Origin: Thermoleptolyngbya sp046719575
GTDB lineage: Bacteria; Cyanobacteriota; Cyanobacteriia; Elainellales; Elainellaceae
Reading direction: 5' to 3'
Assembly (NCBI GenBank): GCA_046719575.1
Contig: JBDNCP010000127.1
Location: forward strand, 1 to 14,267
Length of the DNA: 14,267 nucleotides
Position 1 is the stretch's first letter. The number at the start of each line of letters is the position of its first letter. Of the stretch, positions 6,802-13,767 are shown piece after piece. Made by a program: the position numbers and the translations under genes. Below the pieces are notes generated by a model. That model was not told where the DNA came from. It did no database searches and saw nothing but the letters and a program-made list of their open reading frames with translations.

Positions 6802-7128
6802 TCATTCAGTTCTACGGTTCTGCGATGCAGCACGGGAAGCCTTGGACTGGCTCAACAGAAACCACCAAAGCTCTAGCCCAACTAGCCCCAAGCCGCCTGT
6901 TGTAACGGCGATCTTTGCCCACAGCGGTTGTTCGATCCGTTGAAACTGAGGCTGAAACTGCGATGTCTGTTCATGGGCATTATGGACAGATTCGGGTATA
7001 GATTCAGGGACGGAATGTGGCGTGTCTCTGTGCATATCGGAGGCGATCGCCCTGCCCAGATTCATTCCCAAAAGCATTCCAGCGGTCAGACTGGTTACCA
7101 TCAGCGCGAATTGACCCTTCACATTCAT
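6802..7128 (-). CDS. Small two-helix membrane protein in the copper operon
   Basis: A 108-residue protein of unknown family. A first hydrophobic segment (about 7-27, FALMVTSLTAGMLLGMNLG) could be a signal or anchor. It is followed by a polar, Pro/Glu/Gln/His-rich stretch (31-68) and a second hydrophobic segment (70-93, including LGLVGLELWWFLL). The tail is short and basic. ATG 7128 is preferred over TTG 7140 because GGAGAG sits at the right distance. The start lies 22 bases after the stop of copA, so the two are probably co-transcribed and a role in copper handling at the membrane is likely. The second segment recalls the anchor of cyanobacterial cupredoxin proteins, but no Cu-binding domain follows; that resemblance is weak. 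Confidence 0.6.
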   Translation of the reverse strand: MNVKGQFALMVTSLTAGMLLGMNLGRAIASDMHRDTPHSVPESIPESVHNAHEQTSQFQPQFQRIEQPLWAKIAVTTGGLGLVGLELWWFLLSQSKASRAASQNRRTE

Positions 7129-7150
7129 TGCTCTCTCCAAGTGTCATGCC

Positions 7151-9445
7151 TTAACTCAATCCCTTGGGCTGAAAATTTCGCAACCGCAGCGCATTCGTCA
7201 ATACAGACACCGAGCTAAATGCCATTGCCGCCCCCGCAATGATGGGATTGAGCAGCCAGCCAAACACGGGATAGAGAATGCCTGCCGCAATCGGAATGCC
7301 TGCAACATTGTAGATAAATGCAAAAAATAGGTTTTGCCGAATATTTTGGAGGGTGGCGCGGCTGAGTTGAATTGCGGTGACAATGCCGTGCAAATCGCCG
7401 GAGATCAGCGTGATGTCGCTGGCGGCGATCGCCACGTCGGTTCCCGTGCCAATGGCAATGCCCACATCGGCCTGAGCCAGCGCAGGCGCGTCGTTGATGC
7501 CATCGCCCACCATTGCTACGATGCGGGGGGGCGGGGTGTGAGTTCTCGGTTTACTGCTGGGACTGCCCGCTTGTTGCAGGCGGGCAATGACGGCTGCTTT
7601 TTGGTCGGGGCGCACTTCTGCAAAGATGCGCTCGATGCCGACTTCGCGGGCGATCGCCTCTGCGGTGCGCTGGTTGTCGCCCGTGAGCATCACGACTTCC
7701 AAACCCATTCGCTTGAGTGTGCGAATCGCATTCACAGAAGACGGCTTCACAGCATCCGCGATGCCCATGATCGCCTCTACTTTACCATCCACTGCGATCC
7801 AAATTACCGTTCTGCCGAGATGCTCCAGCTTATCCCAGGATGATTGCAGAGCGCTGGTATCGATGCCGAGTTCAGTCATCCAGCGGTGCGTGCCAATCTG
7901 CACAAGTCGGTTATCGACATAACCCCGAACACCGCTACCAGCCACAGCTTCAAATTCTTGTGAGTCAGTCAGTTCCACCTCTTGTGCCCGGGCATATTGC
8001 ACCACGGCTTCGGCCAGGGGATGTTCGGAATTTCGCTCCAGCGAAGCTGCCAGCCGCAGGAGATCTCGCTCATGCTCGATGCCATTTGCGGGCACAAAAT
8101 CCGTCACGGTGGGCTTGCCCTGCGTAATCGTGCCCGTTTTATCGAGAACGACGGTTTGCAGCTTGTGCGCCAGTTCCAGACTTTCTGCCCCTTTGATCAA
8201 AATGCCGTTTTCTGCACCTTTGCCCGTGCCCACCATGATCGAGGTCGGCGTGGCCAGCCCCAGCGCACAGGGACAGGCGATAATCAGTACGCCGACGGTG
8301 GTAATCAACGCCATCGTCACGTTGCCCATGAGGTTGAACCAGAGAACGAAGGTCAGAATGGCGATCGCCATCACCGCAGGCACAAACCAGCCCGTTACCT
8401 GATCCGCCAAGCGCTGAATCGGCGCTTTCGACCCCTGCGCCTGCTGCACCAGCTTGACGATTTGCGCCAAAAACGTGTCTTTGCCGACGCGAGTGGCGCG
8501 GAACTTAAAGCTCCCGGTCTTATTTAGCGTTGCGCCGATCACCTCATCGCCCACCTGCTTTTTCACAGGCAGGCTTTCGCCCGTCACCATTGCCTCGTCA
8601 ATCGTGGAAGCGCCCTCTACAATCTCACCATCCACCGGGATTTTTTCGCCCGGCCGCACCAGAATCACATCCCCCCGCGCCACGTCCGAAATTGGGATAT
8701 CAAATTCTTGCCCGTTGCGAATCACCCGCGCCGTGCGGGGTTGCAGCCCAATCAGCTTGCGAATGGCTTCCGAGGTTTGCCCCCTGGCGCGGTTTTCCAG
8801 CAGTCGCCCCAGCAGCAGCAACGCAATGATCACTGCCGCCGCCTCGAAATACACATCGGGACTCAAGCCCTGCGCGATAAACCACTGCGGCGCAAAGGTG
8901 GGAAACAGCGAGTAGAGAAACGCCGCACCTGTGCCCACTGCCACCAGCGTATCCATTGTGGCGGTGTGGCGTTTCAGCGCTTTCCAGGCGTTGATGAAAA
9001 AGCGGCTGCCCGCCCACAGCATCACGGGTGTTGTCAGCACGAGCTGGAGCAGCGGATGGTGGAGCCACATGGGAATGAAGGGAATCGGCAGTCCCGTCAT
9101 CATGGGCAGTGAGCCGATCACGAGAATCGCGCTGACCACACCGCTCAGCCAGACTTTGCGAACCAGCTTTTGGTGTTCGAGCAGGCGTTCTTGCTGTTCT
9201 GCATCGGCGATGGGGGCGAGTCTGTCGTCGCTCATCGGCTCTGCCTTGTAGCCTGCTTCTTCGACCGCCGCCTGAATTTGAGCGATATCCGTTTTGCGGT
9301 CTTCGTAGGTGACAGCCGCCTGCTCTGCGCCAAAGTTGACGCTGCACGCTTCCACGCCCGACACCGAGCTAATGGCTTGCTCGATATTGCGGGCACAGGC
9401 AGCGCAACTCATGCCGCGCAGCCGAAAGGTTTGATGATGTTGCAT
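7151..9445 (-). CDS. copA: Copper-exporting P1B-type ATPase CopA/PacS-like
   Basis: Pumps Cu(I) across a membrane (plasma or thylakoid) at the cost of ATP. The 764-residue protein has an N-terminal metal-binding domain with GMSCAAC (11-17), the TGES actuator motif (288-291), the transmembrane CPC ion site (391-393), phosphorylation site DKTGT (435-439), SEHP in the nucleotide domain (473-476) and GDGIND (647-652). The Cu(I)-specific pattern N-x6-YN-x4-P (N705, Y712, N713, P718) and MAFSS (741-745) put it in subgroup P1B-1. A Pro/Ser-rich stretch of about 14 residues (627-640) before VAMVGDG seems to be extra. It follows copZ by 12 bases, and its GAGGGAG ribosome site overlaps the copZ stop. 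PacS, CtaA and CopA cannot be told apart here. Confidence 0.95.
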   Translation of the reverse strand: MQHHQTFRLRGMSCAACARNIEQAISSVSGVEACSVNFGAEQAAVTYEDRKTDIAQIQAAVEEAGYKAEPMSDDRLAPIADAEQQERLLEHQKLVRKVWLSGVVSAILVIGSLPMMTGLPIPFIPMWLHHPLLQLVLTTPVMLWAGSRFFINAWKALKRHTATMDTLVAVGTGAAFLYSLFPTFAPQWFIAQGLSPDVYFEAAAVIIALLLLGRLLENRARGQTSEAIRKLIGLQPRTARVIRNGQEFDIPISDVARGDVILVRPGEKIPVDGEIVEGASTIDEAMVTGESLPVKKQVGDEVIGATLNKTGSFKFRATRVGKDTFLAQIVKLVQQAQGSKAPIQRLADQVTGWFVPAVMAIAILTFVLWFNLMGNVTMALITTVGVLIIACPCALGLATPTSIMVGTGKGAENGILIKGAESLELAHKLQTVVLDKTGTITQGKPTVTDFVPANGIEHERDLLRLAASLERNSEHPLAEAVVQYARAQEVELTDSQEFEAVAGSGVRGYVDNRLVQIGTHRWMTELGIDTSALQSSWDKLEHLGRTVIWIAVDGKVEAIMGIADAVKPSSVNAIRTLKRMGLEVVMLTGDNQRTAEAIAREVGIERIFAEVRPDQKAAVIARLQQAGSPSSKPRTHTPPPRIVAMVGDGINDAPALAQADVGIAIGTGTDVAIAASDITLISGDLHGIVTAIQLSRATLQNIRQNLFFAFIYNVAGIPIAAGILYPVFGWLLNPIIAGAAMAFSSVSVLTNALRLRNFQPKGLS

Positions 9446-9457
9446 TGAGCGACTCCC

Positions 9458-9652
9458 TCACGCAATGGTGTATCCGGCATCGGCGATCGCCTTGCGAATA
9501 TCAGCCTCTGCCGCTTCTGTGTCCACGCTCACCCGCTTGGTTTTCACGTCGGTTTGCACGGCTGCCGCTGCGTCTACTGCCTGAATCGCCTTGGTGATGG
9601 TGTCGCTGCACGCCGAGCAAGCCATGTTGGGGACGGTGAATTCATAGGCCAT
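9458..9652 (-). CDS. copZ: Copper chaperone, heavy-metal-associated domain (CopZ/Atx1-like)
   Basis: A 64-residue protein consisting of a single HMA domain. The metal loop MACSAC (residues 10-15) gives the two cysteines that bind Cu(I), followed by SDTITKAI as helix 1. GYTIA at the end is typical of the family. Such proteins carry Cu(I) in the cytosol and deliver it to the N-terminal domain of the ATPase encoded next door. The start at 9652 has a strong AGGAGG site nine bases upstream. It is the first gene of the copZ-copA-membrane protein operon and lies behind a MerR-type promoter, so expression is probably induced by copper. Confidence 0.9.
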   Translation of the reverse strand: MAYEFTVPNMACSACSDTITKAIQAVDAAAAVQTDVKTKRVSVDTEAAEADIRKAIADAGYTIA

Positions 9653-9676
9653 GGTGAAAATCCTCCTGATTTGAAT

Positions 9677-9704
9677 CTGTTCTGATCTTGCTGTTCTGAT
9701 CTTG
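9677..9704. repeat. Perfect tandem duplication, 14 bp x 2, in the copZ leader
   Basis: CTGTTCTGATCTTG occurs twice in a row (9677-9690 and 9691-9704). The upstream copy contains the proposed -10 box, so the duplication places an identical second CAAGAT 14 bases downstream. It lies 25 bases before the copZ start. Confidence 0.9.
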
Positions 9705-9730
9705 GAGTCTCCAGTGTGCTAGAGAGTCAA
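9699..9730 (-). promoter_or_regulatory. MerR-family (CueR-like) promoter of the copper operon
   Basis: On the minus strand TTGACT (9730-9725) serves as -35 and CAAGAT (9704-9699) as -10, with a 20-bp spacer. That is longer than the normal 17 and typical of promoters bound and twisted by MerR-type activators. The spacer holds an imperfect dyad: ACTCTCTAG and CTGGAGACT around CACA, 7 of 9 positions symmetric. The first gene downstream is copZ, so a CueR-like copper sensor is the natural candidate; its gene is not in the window. The -10 sequence is also part of a tandem duplication (9677-9704). Confidence 0.6.
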
Positions 9731-9770
9731 GCGGCAGAATGATTAAGTTTTTTAGCCGCCAAAGTAAGTA

Positions 9771-9801
9771 AGGATGTGCCACTTGGTACGCAGCACATCC
9801 T
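9771..9801 (-). terminator. Stem-loop terminator of the dehydrogenase gene
   Basis: AGGATGTGC (9771-9779) and GCACATCCT (9793-9801) form a perfect 9-bp stem with a 13-base loop. Read on the minus strand it lies 40 bases after the dehydrogenase stop and is followed by a T-rich tract. It separates that gene from the copper promoter further on. Confidence 0.6.
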
Positions 9802-9841
9802 CTTTCAGCGATTCGCAAAGCAAGTAAGCTAACCTGACCGT

Positions 9842-10894
9842 TTAACAACCGACATCAATCAAGATTTTGAACGTGTCGGGCGTGGGCGACACAGCGCGAT
9901 CGACCGCAGCAGCAAGATCACTCAGCGGAAATCGATCGCTCACCAGGGCATCCACATCAATGCGCTTGTTGAATACAATATCGGCAGCGAGGCTCTGCAC
10001 CTTGTAGGACGAACTGTAGCTGCCCATCAGATCGATCTCGCGGCGATAGAGAATGTTGGGATTGATCGGAATCTCCACCTCGTCGGGAAACTCGGCAAAG
10101 AATAGAATTTTGCCGCCCTTGCGCGTGCAGTCGAGCGCCTGAAAAAATGCCTTGTCGCTGGGAACCGCCAGCAGCGTTGTGTCTACGCCCATACCGTTTG
10201 TGATGGCGCGAATTTTGGCAGGCAGGTCGGCATCTCGCGGGTCGAAGGCGGCCTCGGCTCCTAGGTGGCGGGCTTTTTCCAGGCGGGAGGGGATCAAATC
10301 GGTGGCGATCGCCCTTGCGCCAAAATACTTCACCAACATCACAAACATCAGCCCAATCGGCCCGGCTCCCGTCACTAGAACAGTTTGCCCTGGCTGCACC
10401 TGCGCCTTTTTCACCGCCTTCAGGCAGCAGTTGGTCGGCTCCACAAAACTCGCTTGCTCGAAGGTCACGCCGTCAGGAATCTCGATCATCCCACCATGCT
10501 GCACAATGTGCCCCGGCACTTTCACATATTCCGCAAAACCGCCGCCGCTGGGCGCAAACCCGGCCGTTGTGCTGATGTTTTTGTACACCTCGCACATGGA
10601 GTAGTTTTCGTTCAGGCAATAGCCGCAATGCATACAGGGAATGTGATGCAGCACGACGACCCGCTGCCCCGGCTGCCAGCCGCGCACCTCAGACCCCACC
10701 GCCGCAATCACGCCCGCCATCTCATGCCCAAAGATGCGCGGCGGCTCATACAGCGGATAGCGGATTTTCTTAATATCCGACTGACACAAGCCCACAACTC
10801 GCACCTGCACCAGCACCTCGTCTGCCGCCAGCTCCGGCACGGGCACGTCTTCATAGCTCAGTTGGTTGACCCCTCGAAATACCTGCGCCTTCAT
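9842..10894 (-). CDS. Zinc-dependent medium-chain alcohol/polyol dehydrogenase
   Basis: An NAD(P)-dependent oxidoreductase of the zinc MDR superfamily, closest in outline to sorbitol or threonine dehydrogenases; the substrate cannot be read. The 350-residue protein has the catalytic zinc ligands C37 (GLCQSD), H57-E58 (FGHEMAG) and probably E152 (FVEPTNC). The structural zinc lobe has C87, C90, C93 and C101. The Rossmann fold shows GAGPIG (176-181) and D199 in IATDL, which suggests NAD rather than NADP. ATG 10894 has AAAGGAA at a good distance. It is a single gene with its own stem-loop terminator (9771-9801), in the same direction as the copper operon but separated from it by that terminator and the MerR-type promoter. 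Nothing looks broken. Confidence 0.9.
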   Translation of the reverse strand: MKAQVFRGVNQLSYEDVPVPELAADEVLVQVRVVGLCQSDIKKIRYPLYEPPRIFGHEMAGVIAAVGSEVRGWQPGQRVVVLHHIPCMHCGYCLNENYSMCEVYKNISTTAGFAPSGGGFAEYVKVPGHIVQHGGMIEIPDGVTFEQASFVEPTNCCLKAVKKAQVQPGQTVLVTGAGPIGLMFVMLVKYFGARAIATDLIPSRLEKARHLGAEAAFDPRDADLPAKIRAITNGMGVDTTLLAVPSDKAFFQALDCTRKGGKILFFAEFPDEVEIPINPNILYRREIDLMGSYSSSYKVQSLAADIVFNKRIDVDALVSDRFPLSDLAAAVDRAVSPTPDTFKILIDVGC

Positions 10895-10984
10895 GGAAAA
10901 TTCCTTTCACTCAACAATCACTCGACAAGATTTAGGATACGGTCTAGAAGACAGACAGCCGAGTATTGCAAAACAGGGATCAAT

Positions 10985-11002
10985 GATTTCACAGATTTCA
11001 CA
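10985..11002. repeat. Perfect tandem duplication, 9 bp x 2
   Basis: GATTTCACA occurs twice in a row in the region upstream of the dehydrogenase gene. Confidence 0.8.
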
Positions 11003-11176
11003 TAGATGACAGAAAATACTGAATACTACAGAAGTGTTGAAAGTTAGGTTGAGCAAAAAAGAGCGGAACATATTATTCTATGCTCATAGCAAAAAAATAG
11101 CCTTTTGCGTTATCGTCATTTCTAGAAATTGTCAAATCGCCACTGGAGCGACTGTCACCGAGCGATTAGTCGATTT

Positions 11177-11204
11177 TGAACATCTGCTCCTGAACATCTG
11201 CTCC
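11177..11204. repeat. Perfect tandem duplication, 14 bp x 2
   Basis: TGAACATCTGCTCC occurs twice in a row with no mismatch, in non-coding DNA. Confidence 0.9.
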
Positions 11205-11282
11205 ATTGTTGACTGGAGCCACATCCTACTGCCAGATGCTCTTGCTGGCTGAAATATGAAGTTTTGTGGCTGGATTCAACAC

Positions 11283-11321
11283 TGAATGATGCACATGAAT
11301 GATGCACATGAATGATGCACA
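11283..11321. repeat. Perfect tandem triplication, 13 bp x 3
   Basis: TGAATGATGCACA occurs three times in a row with no mismatch. A run of three exact copies suggests a recent event by replication slippage. Confidence 0.9.
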
Positions 11322-11440
11322 TTTATGGGAGGTTGCAAACCCAAGTTCTTGCCTTTCATCCTTAACGATAGCCCCATAGCAGTTTCGAGGCAAAGCCTTA
11401 CCATTTATGCCCAATTTTCTCTAGTCCCCAACAGATATGG

Positions 11441-11534
11441 TCAGGGCTTACGCAGTTGGACTATTTCTCGCGGGCAGTACCCGCGAGAAATAGTCCGAAA
11501 TCCAGAAAACTCATCGCAGGTGCGTAAGTCCTGA
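11441..11534. mobile_element. 94-bp MITE-like element with nested palindromes
   Basis: The terminal inverted repeats are TCAGGGCTTACGCA (11441-11454) and TGCGTAAGTCCTGA (11521-11534), complementary at 13 of 14 positions. Inside is a perfect 17-bp inverted repeat: GGACTATTTCTCGCGGG (11458-11474) and its complement (11480-11496) around a 5-base loop. No coding capacity is present. TGG flanks both sides and may be a short target duplication. Ends of this kind suggest mobilisation by a full-length transposon elsewhere in the genome. Confidence 0.65.
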
Positions 11535-11759
11535 TGGTTTGGGCTGTACCCCACTGTTGACCCAGCAGGCTGGCGATCGCCCCCCGACACCCCTCGGAAC
11601 CTCGAACGGCTGACCCAAGCCTATCGCAACTCAAGGTTTGCAGCCCACCCGAAAGCTGTTGGGAGTTTTCGGGTTGACCGAGTTCTCGAAGGACTGAACC
11701 TTCGCAATTGGGGGCGAATCGCCTCCCCACCGATAAGCTAACTGAACCAGAACGCTGAG
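11535..11759. other. Gene-free DNA between MITE and cassette 2
   Basis: No supported gene. It has a HIP1 octamer at 11573-11580, the last in the window, and a weak hairpin (GGCGA/TCGCC, about 11713-11723, flanked by G and C runs). Composition is GC-rich like the core, so the change to accessory DNA occurs near 11760. Confidence 0.4.
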
Positions 11760-11845
11760 GGCTAACGGCTAAGTTGAGCGGAGGCTAGTATCCTTTGCTT
11801 CCTCACCAAGATCTCTCACCCGTCCGCTCCAACGTGTTGTTAGAC
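11760..11845 (-). other. attC-like recombination site (cassette 2)
   Basis: On the minus strand GTCTAAC (11845-11839) matches RYYYAAC exactly; GTTAGCC (11766-11760) matches GTTRRRY at six of seven positions. The inner arms are CGTTGGAGCGGA and TCCGCTCAACTTAG. They pair with a single extra G in the first arm, the same side and type as in the site at 1418-1503. Length is also 86 bp. Outside the boxes and arms the two sites differ, which is normal for attC sites of one array. The 3' end of the antitoxin frame is encoded inside this site. Confidence 0.65.
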
Positions 11846-11996
11846 CGGGCTTACGCGACAAAGTTACAACCTCTCTACCGCTCTCTTCCTGTTTTTTGCG
11901 TAGATCTGCAAATATTGCATTTAAGTCGTAGCTGAATGATTTGGCGTATTCCTCGCGAATGCGATGAATTTCTTCAACGATTTCATCTTTCCACAT
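11769..11996 (-). CDS. Putative antitoxin of the PIN toxin, tail encoded by attC-like site
   Basis: A 75-residue protein. Residues 1-45 (WKDEIVEEIHRIREEYAK, then YDLNAIFADLRKKQEESG) resemble small acidic-helix proteins that often accompany PIN toxins in cyanobacteria. The ATG lies 3 bases after the toxin stop, with GGGAGG at the end of the toxin gene as its ribosome site, so translation is coupled. The toxin-first order is unusual but known. From residue 51 (GLTTRWSGRVRD onward) the frame runs through the attC-like site and stops at 11769-11771, so the last 25 residues are recombination-site sequence, not family sequence. The original C-terminus was probably lost or borrowed when the cassette formed. 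Function is inferred from context. Confidence 0.6.
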   Translation of the reverse strand: MWKDEIVEEIHRIREEYAKSFSYDLNAIFADLRKKQEESGREVVTLSRKPGLTTRWSGRVRDLGEEAKDTSLRST

Positions 11997-11999
11997 AGC

Positions 12000-12473
12000 C
12001 TAGCCTCCCATCAGTTCGTTTGGTGTACAGAGGACTGGAAGCACGTAGCCACAATCAAGACTGATTTCTGCCAATTTCCCCTGAATTTGAGCATTTGCAA
12101 TATGTCTACAGTTCCAAGTTAGCAAATAATCCATGCCATGAACCGTCGCGGCAGCAATGTGGATAGCGTCTACCTCGGCTTTGGGAGGCAAATTGCTTCT
12201 GGTTAAAAACTGTACCGCCAAGCCTTGTACAGCTTGATTCAACGCTAGCAGGGGAAAACCACGCAGTATTTCTAGCCGTTGAGCAGCAATTTCAGGATCT
12301 CCCCGCGTTACTTCGTCTAAAACAGCCTCTGACGTGTAGAGAGTGAAAGCATTTCGGCGTAATTCCCACCAATCCTTAGTGATTTCCATATTCGCAGCCA
12401 ATATCAAGTTCTTAGTTGACCTAGCTGTCAAATAGCCCAAGATACTGGTTTCGATATAAACTGTCTCGCTCAT
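12000..12473 (-). CDS. PIN-domain ribonuclease, toxin of a type II toxin-antitoxin pair
   Basis: A 157-residue PIN-domain protein. The opening VYIETSILGYLT, the central SEAVLDEV (48-55) and DAIHIAAATVHGMDYLLTWN (102-121) are typical of PIN toxins in cyanobacteria. PIN domains coordinate a metal with three or four acids and cut RNA; E8, E49 and D102 are visible candidates, while the usual late acid after TW is N121. ATG 12473 is chosen because the fold begins there; a TTG at 12491 would add six residues. No clear ribosome site is seen. The putative antitoxin follows with a 3-base gap and the DUF6236-like gene precedes it by about 100 bases. Likely an addiction or anti-phage module. Confidence 0.8.
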   Translation of the reverse strand: MSETVYIETSILGYLTARSTKNLILAANMEITKDWWELRRNAFTLYTSEAVLDEVTRGDPEIAAQRLEILRGFPLLALNQAVQGLAVQFLTRSNLPPKAEVDAIHIAAATVHGMDYLLTWNCRHIANAQIQGKLAEISLDCGYVLPVLCTPNELMGG

Positions 12474-12573
12474 AAGAATAGATACCGACAATCAAAATCT
12501 TTAGCTTAAAGTCCCTATTGTTAAAAACCTTAAACTCCGAACATGCATTCTAATTGTGTAACCGTAATCAAGC

Positions 12574-13572
12574 CTAGGCACTTAATCGTAGAAGATGTGA
12601 CTGAGCAAAGGCTGCATAAGCAAGTGGTTGAGTCATCATTTCTCGATACTGACCTTCATTAGAAAAGGCTTGGTAAACTGCGCTAGCCAATGACAAACCA
12701 GCTCCTGTAATAGCAAGAGGAGGGTTCAGAGGTGTAGCTAGTAATGACACTCCTGCACCCAAGAGTGGCACAAGTGTCCCACAGGTGACTTGATGCCATC
12801 TACTTCTCATATAACTCCGAATTTGCTCAATATCACTCCTTAATTCCTCTAATTTGTATTGAATTTGCTCTTCCAATAAATCGAGATCCTCTATGTTTGA
12901 AATCTCAATACAAACCGACTCAATTCTATGCCTAAAATTCGACAAAAGTTGGCCGTGCTTAGACTTAAATTGAACTAAATCTTCCAGCTCGACTAATTGA
13001 CTTGGACTAGGTAAAAGTCCAGTTAATACAATTTCTCTTACCTGCTTAAGTCTTTGTGGCTGCTTGGATTGGTTTCCTCTTAACAAAATAAGGCTATTCC
13101 CTTTGTCAGTTACGGGTGCAGCGTTAACACTTGTTACTTTTCCCAGAGTTGCAGCAAGATATGTCATAAAAGCATCTGCAACACGTCTTTCAACTCTAAA
13201 CCAAGGATAGTTAAGCTGTTCCGCTAATCCCAGGCGAATCAATTCATCAGAAATCCGACTTATTTTTTCTATATGAAGCTTAGAGGATGACCTGTTAGTC
13301 TTTACTTGTGAATTTTGACCATACTTGCCATGAAGATAATTTAAAAAACTTTCAGTAAAGTTGGGTATTTCATGTATATATCCTGTTGGAGCTAACGGTG
13401 TAATGAGTTCCGCCGCAACCAACTCTCTCATATGTGCATCTAACTTGTTGGGTTGATATACATACTCACTTGGAACTATAGAGACAACCTTGTCCCAGTA
13501 AAGTAAAGTACGCACAAGCCAAGGAGTGTTAGGGATATTGATATAAGGAAAATACAACGCATTATCTGGCAT
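12574..13572 (-). CDS. DUF6236-like protein with C-terminal membrane segments
   Basis: A 332-residue protein whose start, ALYFPYINIPNTPWLVRTLLYWDKV (given here in outline: ALYFPYI, then TLLYWDK), resembles the DUF6236 family, which has no known activity. Residues about 193-257 are rich in Leu, Glu and Gln and could form a coiled coil. Residues about 263-302 hold two hydrophobic segments separated by PLNPP, likely membrane helices. ATG 13572 has AGGG seven bases upstream; TTG 13608 would add 12 residues. It is the first gene of cassette 2, with a 200-bp leader that contains two palindromes. Being packaged with a PIN toxin and its antitoxin suggests a linked defence role, but nothing in the sequence shows one. 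Confidence 0.65.
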   Translation of the reverse strand: MPDNALYFPYINIPNTPWLVRTLLYWDKVVSIVPSEYVYQPNKLDAHMRELVAAELITPLAPTGYIHEIPNFTESFLNYLHGKYGQNSQVKTNRSSSKLHIEKISRISDELIRLGLAEQLNYPWFRVERRVADAFMTYLAATLGKVTSVNAAPVTDKGNSLILLRGNQSKQPQRLKQVREIVLTGLLPSPSQLVELEDLVQFKSKHGQLLSNFRHRIESVCIEISNIEDLDLLEEQIQYKLEELRSDIEQIRSYMRSRWHQVTCGTLVPLLGAGVSLLATPLNPPLAITGAGLSLASAVYQAFSNEGQYREMMTQPLAYAAFAQSHLLRLSA

Positions 13573-13704
13573 TTTTAGCCCTAAAAGATAACTAGCTATG
13601 AAGATCAATTATAAAACCGAATTATGGGGACTCTCAAAAAGAATGATTAAGAATCCTTTTGGGGTATTGACTTTTGGGGATAGGTGTGGATAGTAGTTTA
13701 TTTT

Positions 13705-13749
13705 GCAGATCTGCTAATTCGAGCTTTCACAAGCGCCAATCTCATTGGC
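13705..13749. promoter_or_regulatory. Two operator-like palindromes in the cassette 2 leader
   Basis: GCAGATCTGC (13705-13714) is a perfect 10-bp palindrome and GCCAATCTCATTGGC (13735-13749) is a perfect 6-bp inverted repeat with a 3-base centre. Both lie in the 200-bp leader between the cassette junction and the first gene. They could bind a regulator, but no promoter boxes could be placed with confidence. Confidence 0.35.
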
Positions 13750-13767
13750 TGTGGGAGACTCAATGCG

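Larger units (their letters stand above)
10895..11440. other. 546-bp gene-free stretch rich in short tandem duplications
   Basis: No open frame here looks like a gene. The stretch carries the dehydrogenase promoter, with no clear boxes, and three perfect tandem duplications: 9 bp x 2 at 10985-11002, 14 bp x 2 at 11177-11204 and 13 bp x 3 at 11283-11321. A MITE begins at 11441. The region looks like decaying or relaxed intergenic DNA. Confidence 0.6.

Noticed and set aside
7334..9448. Several long plus-strand open frames opposite copA
   Set aside because: They are shadows of the GC-rich copA coding strand and have no ribosome sites or family features.
9642..9848. Open frame of 68 codons on the minus strand before copZ
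   Set aside because: It covers the MerR-type promoter, the tandem duplication and the terminator, and overlaps the copZ start in another frame.
11461..11730. Open frame of 89 codons on the minus strand
   Set aside because: Its 3' half is translated MITE palindrome and no family features are seen.
11735..11745. A second GTTAG box (minus strand GTTAGCT) just beyond attC-like site 2
   Set aside because: No paired arm is found at a workable distance, so it is not called as a further site.
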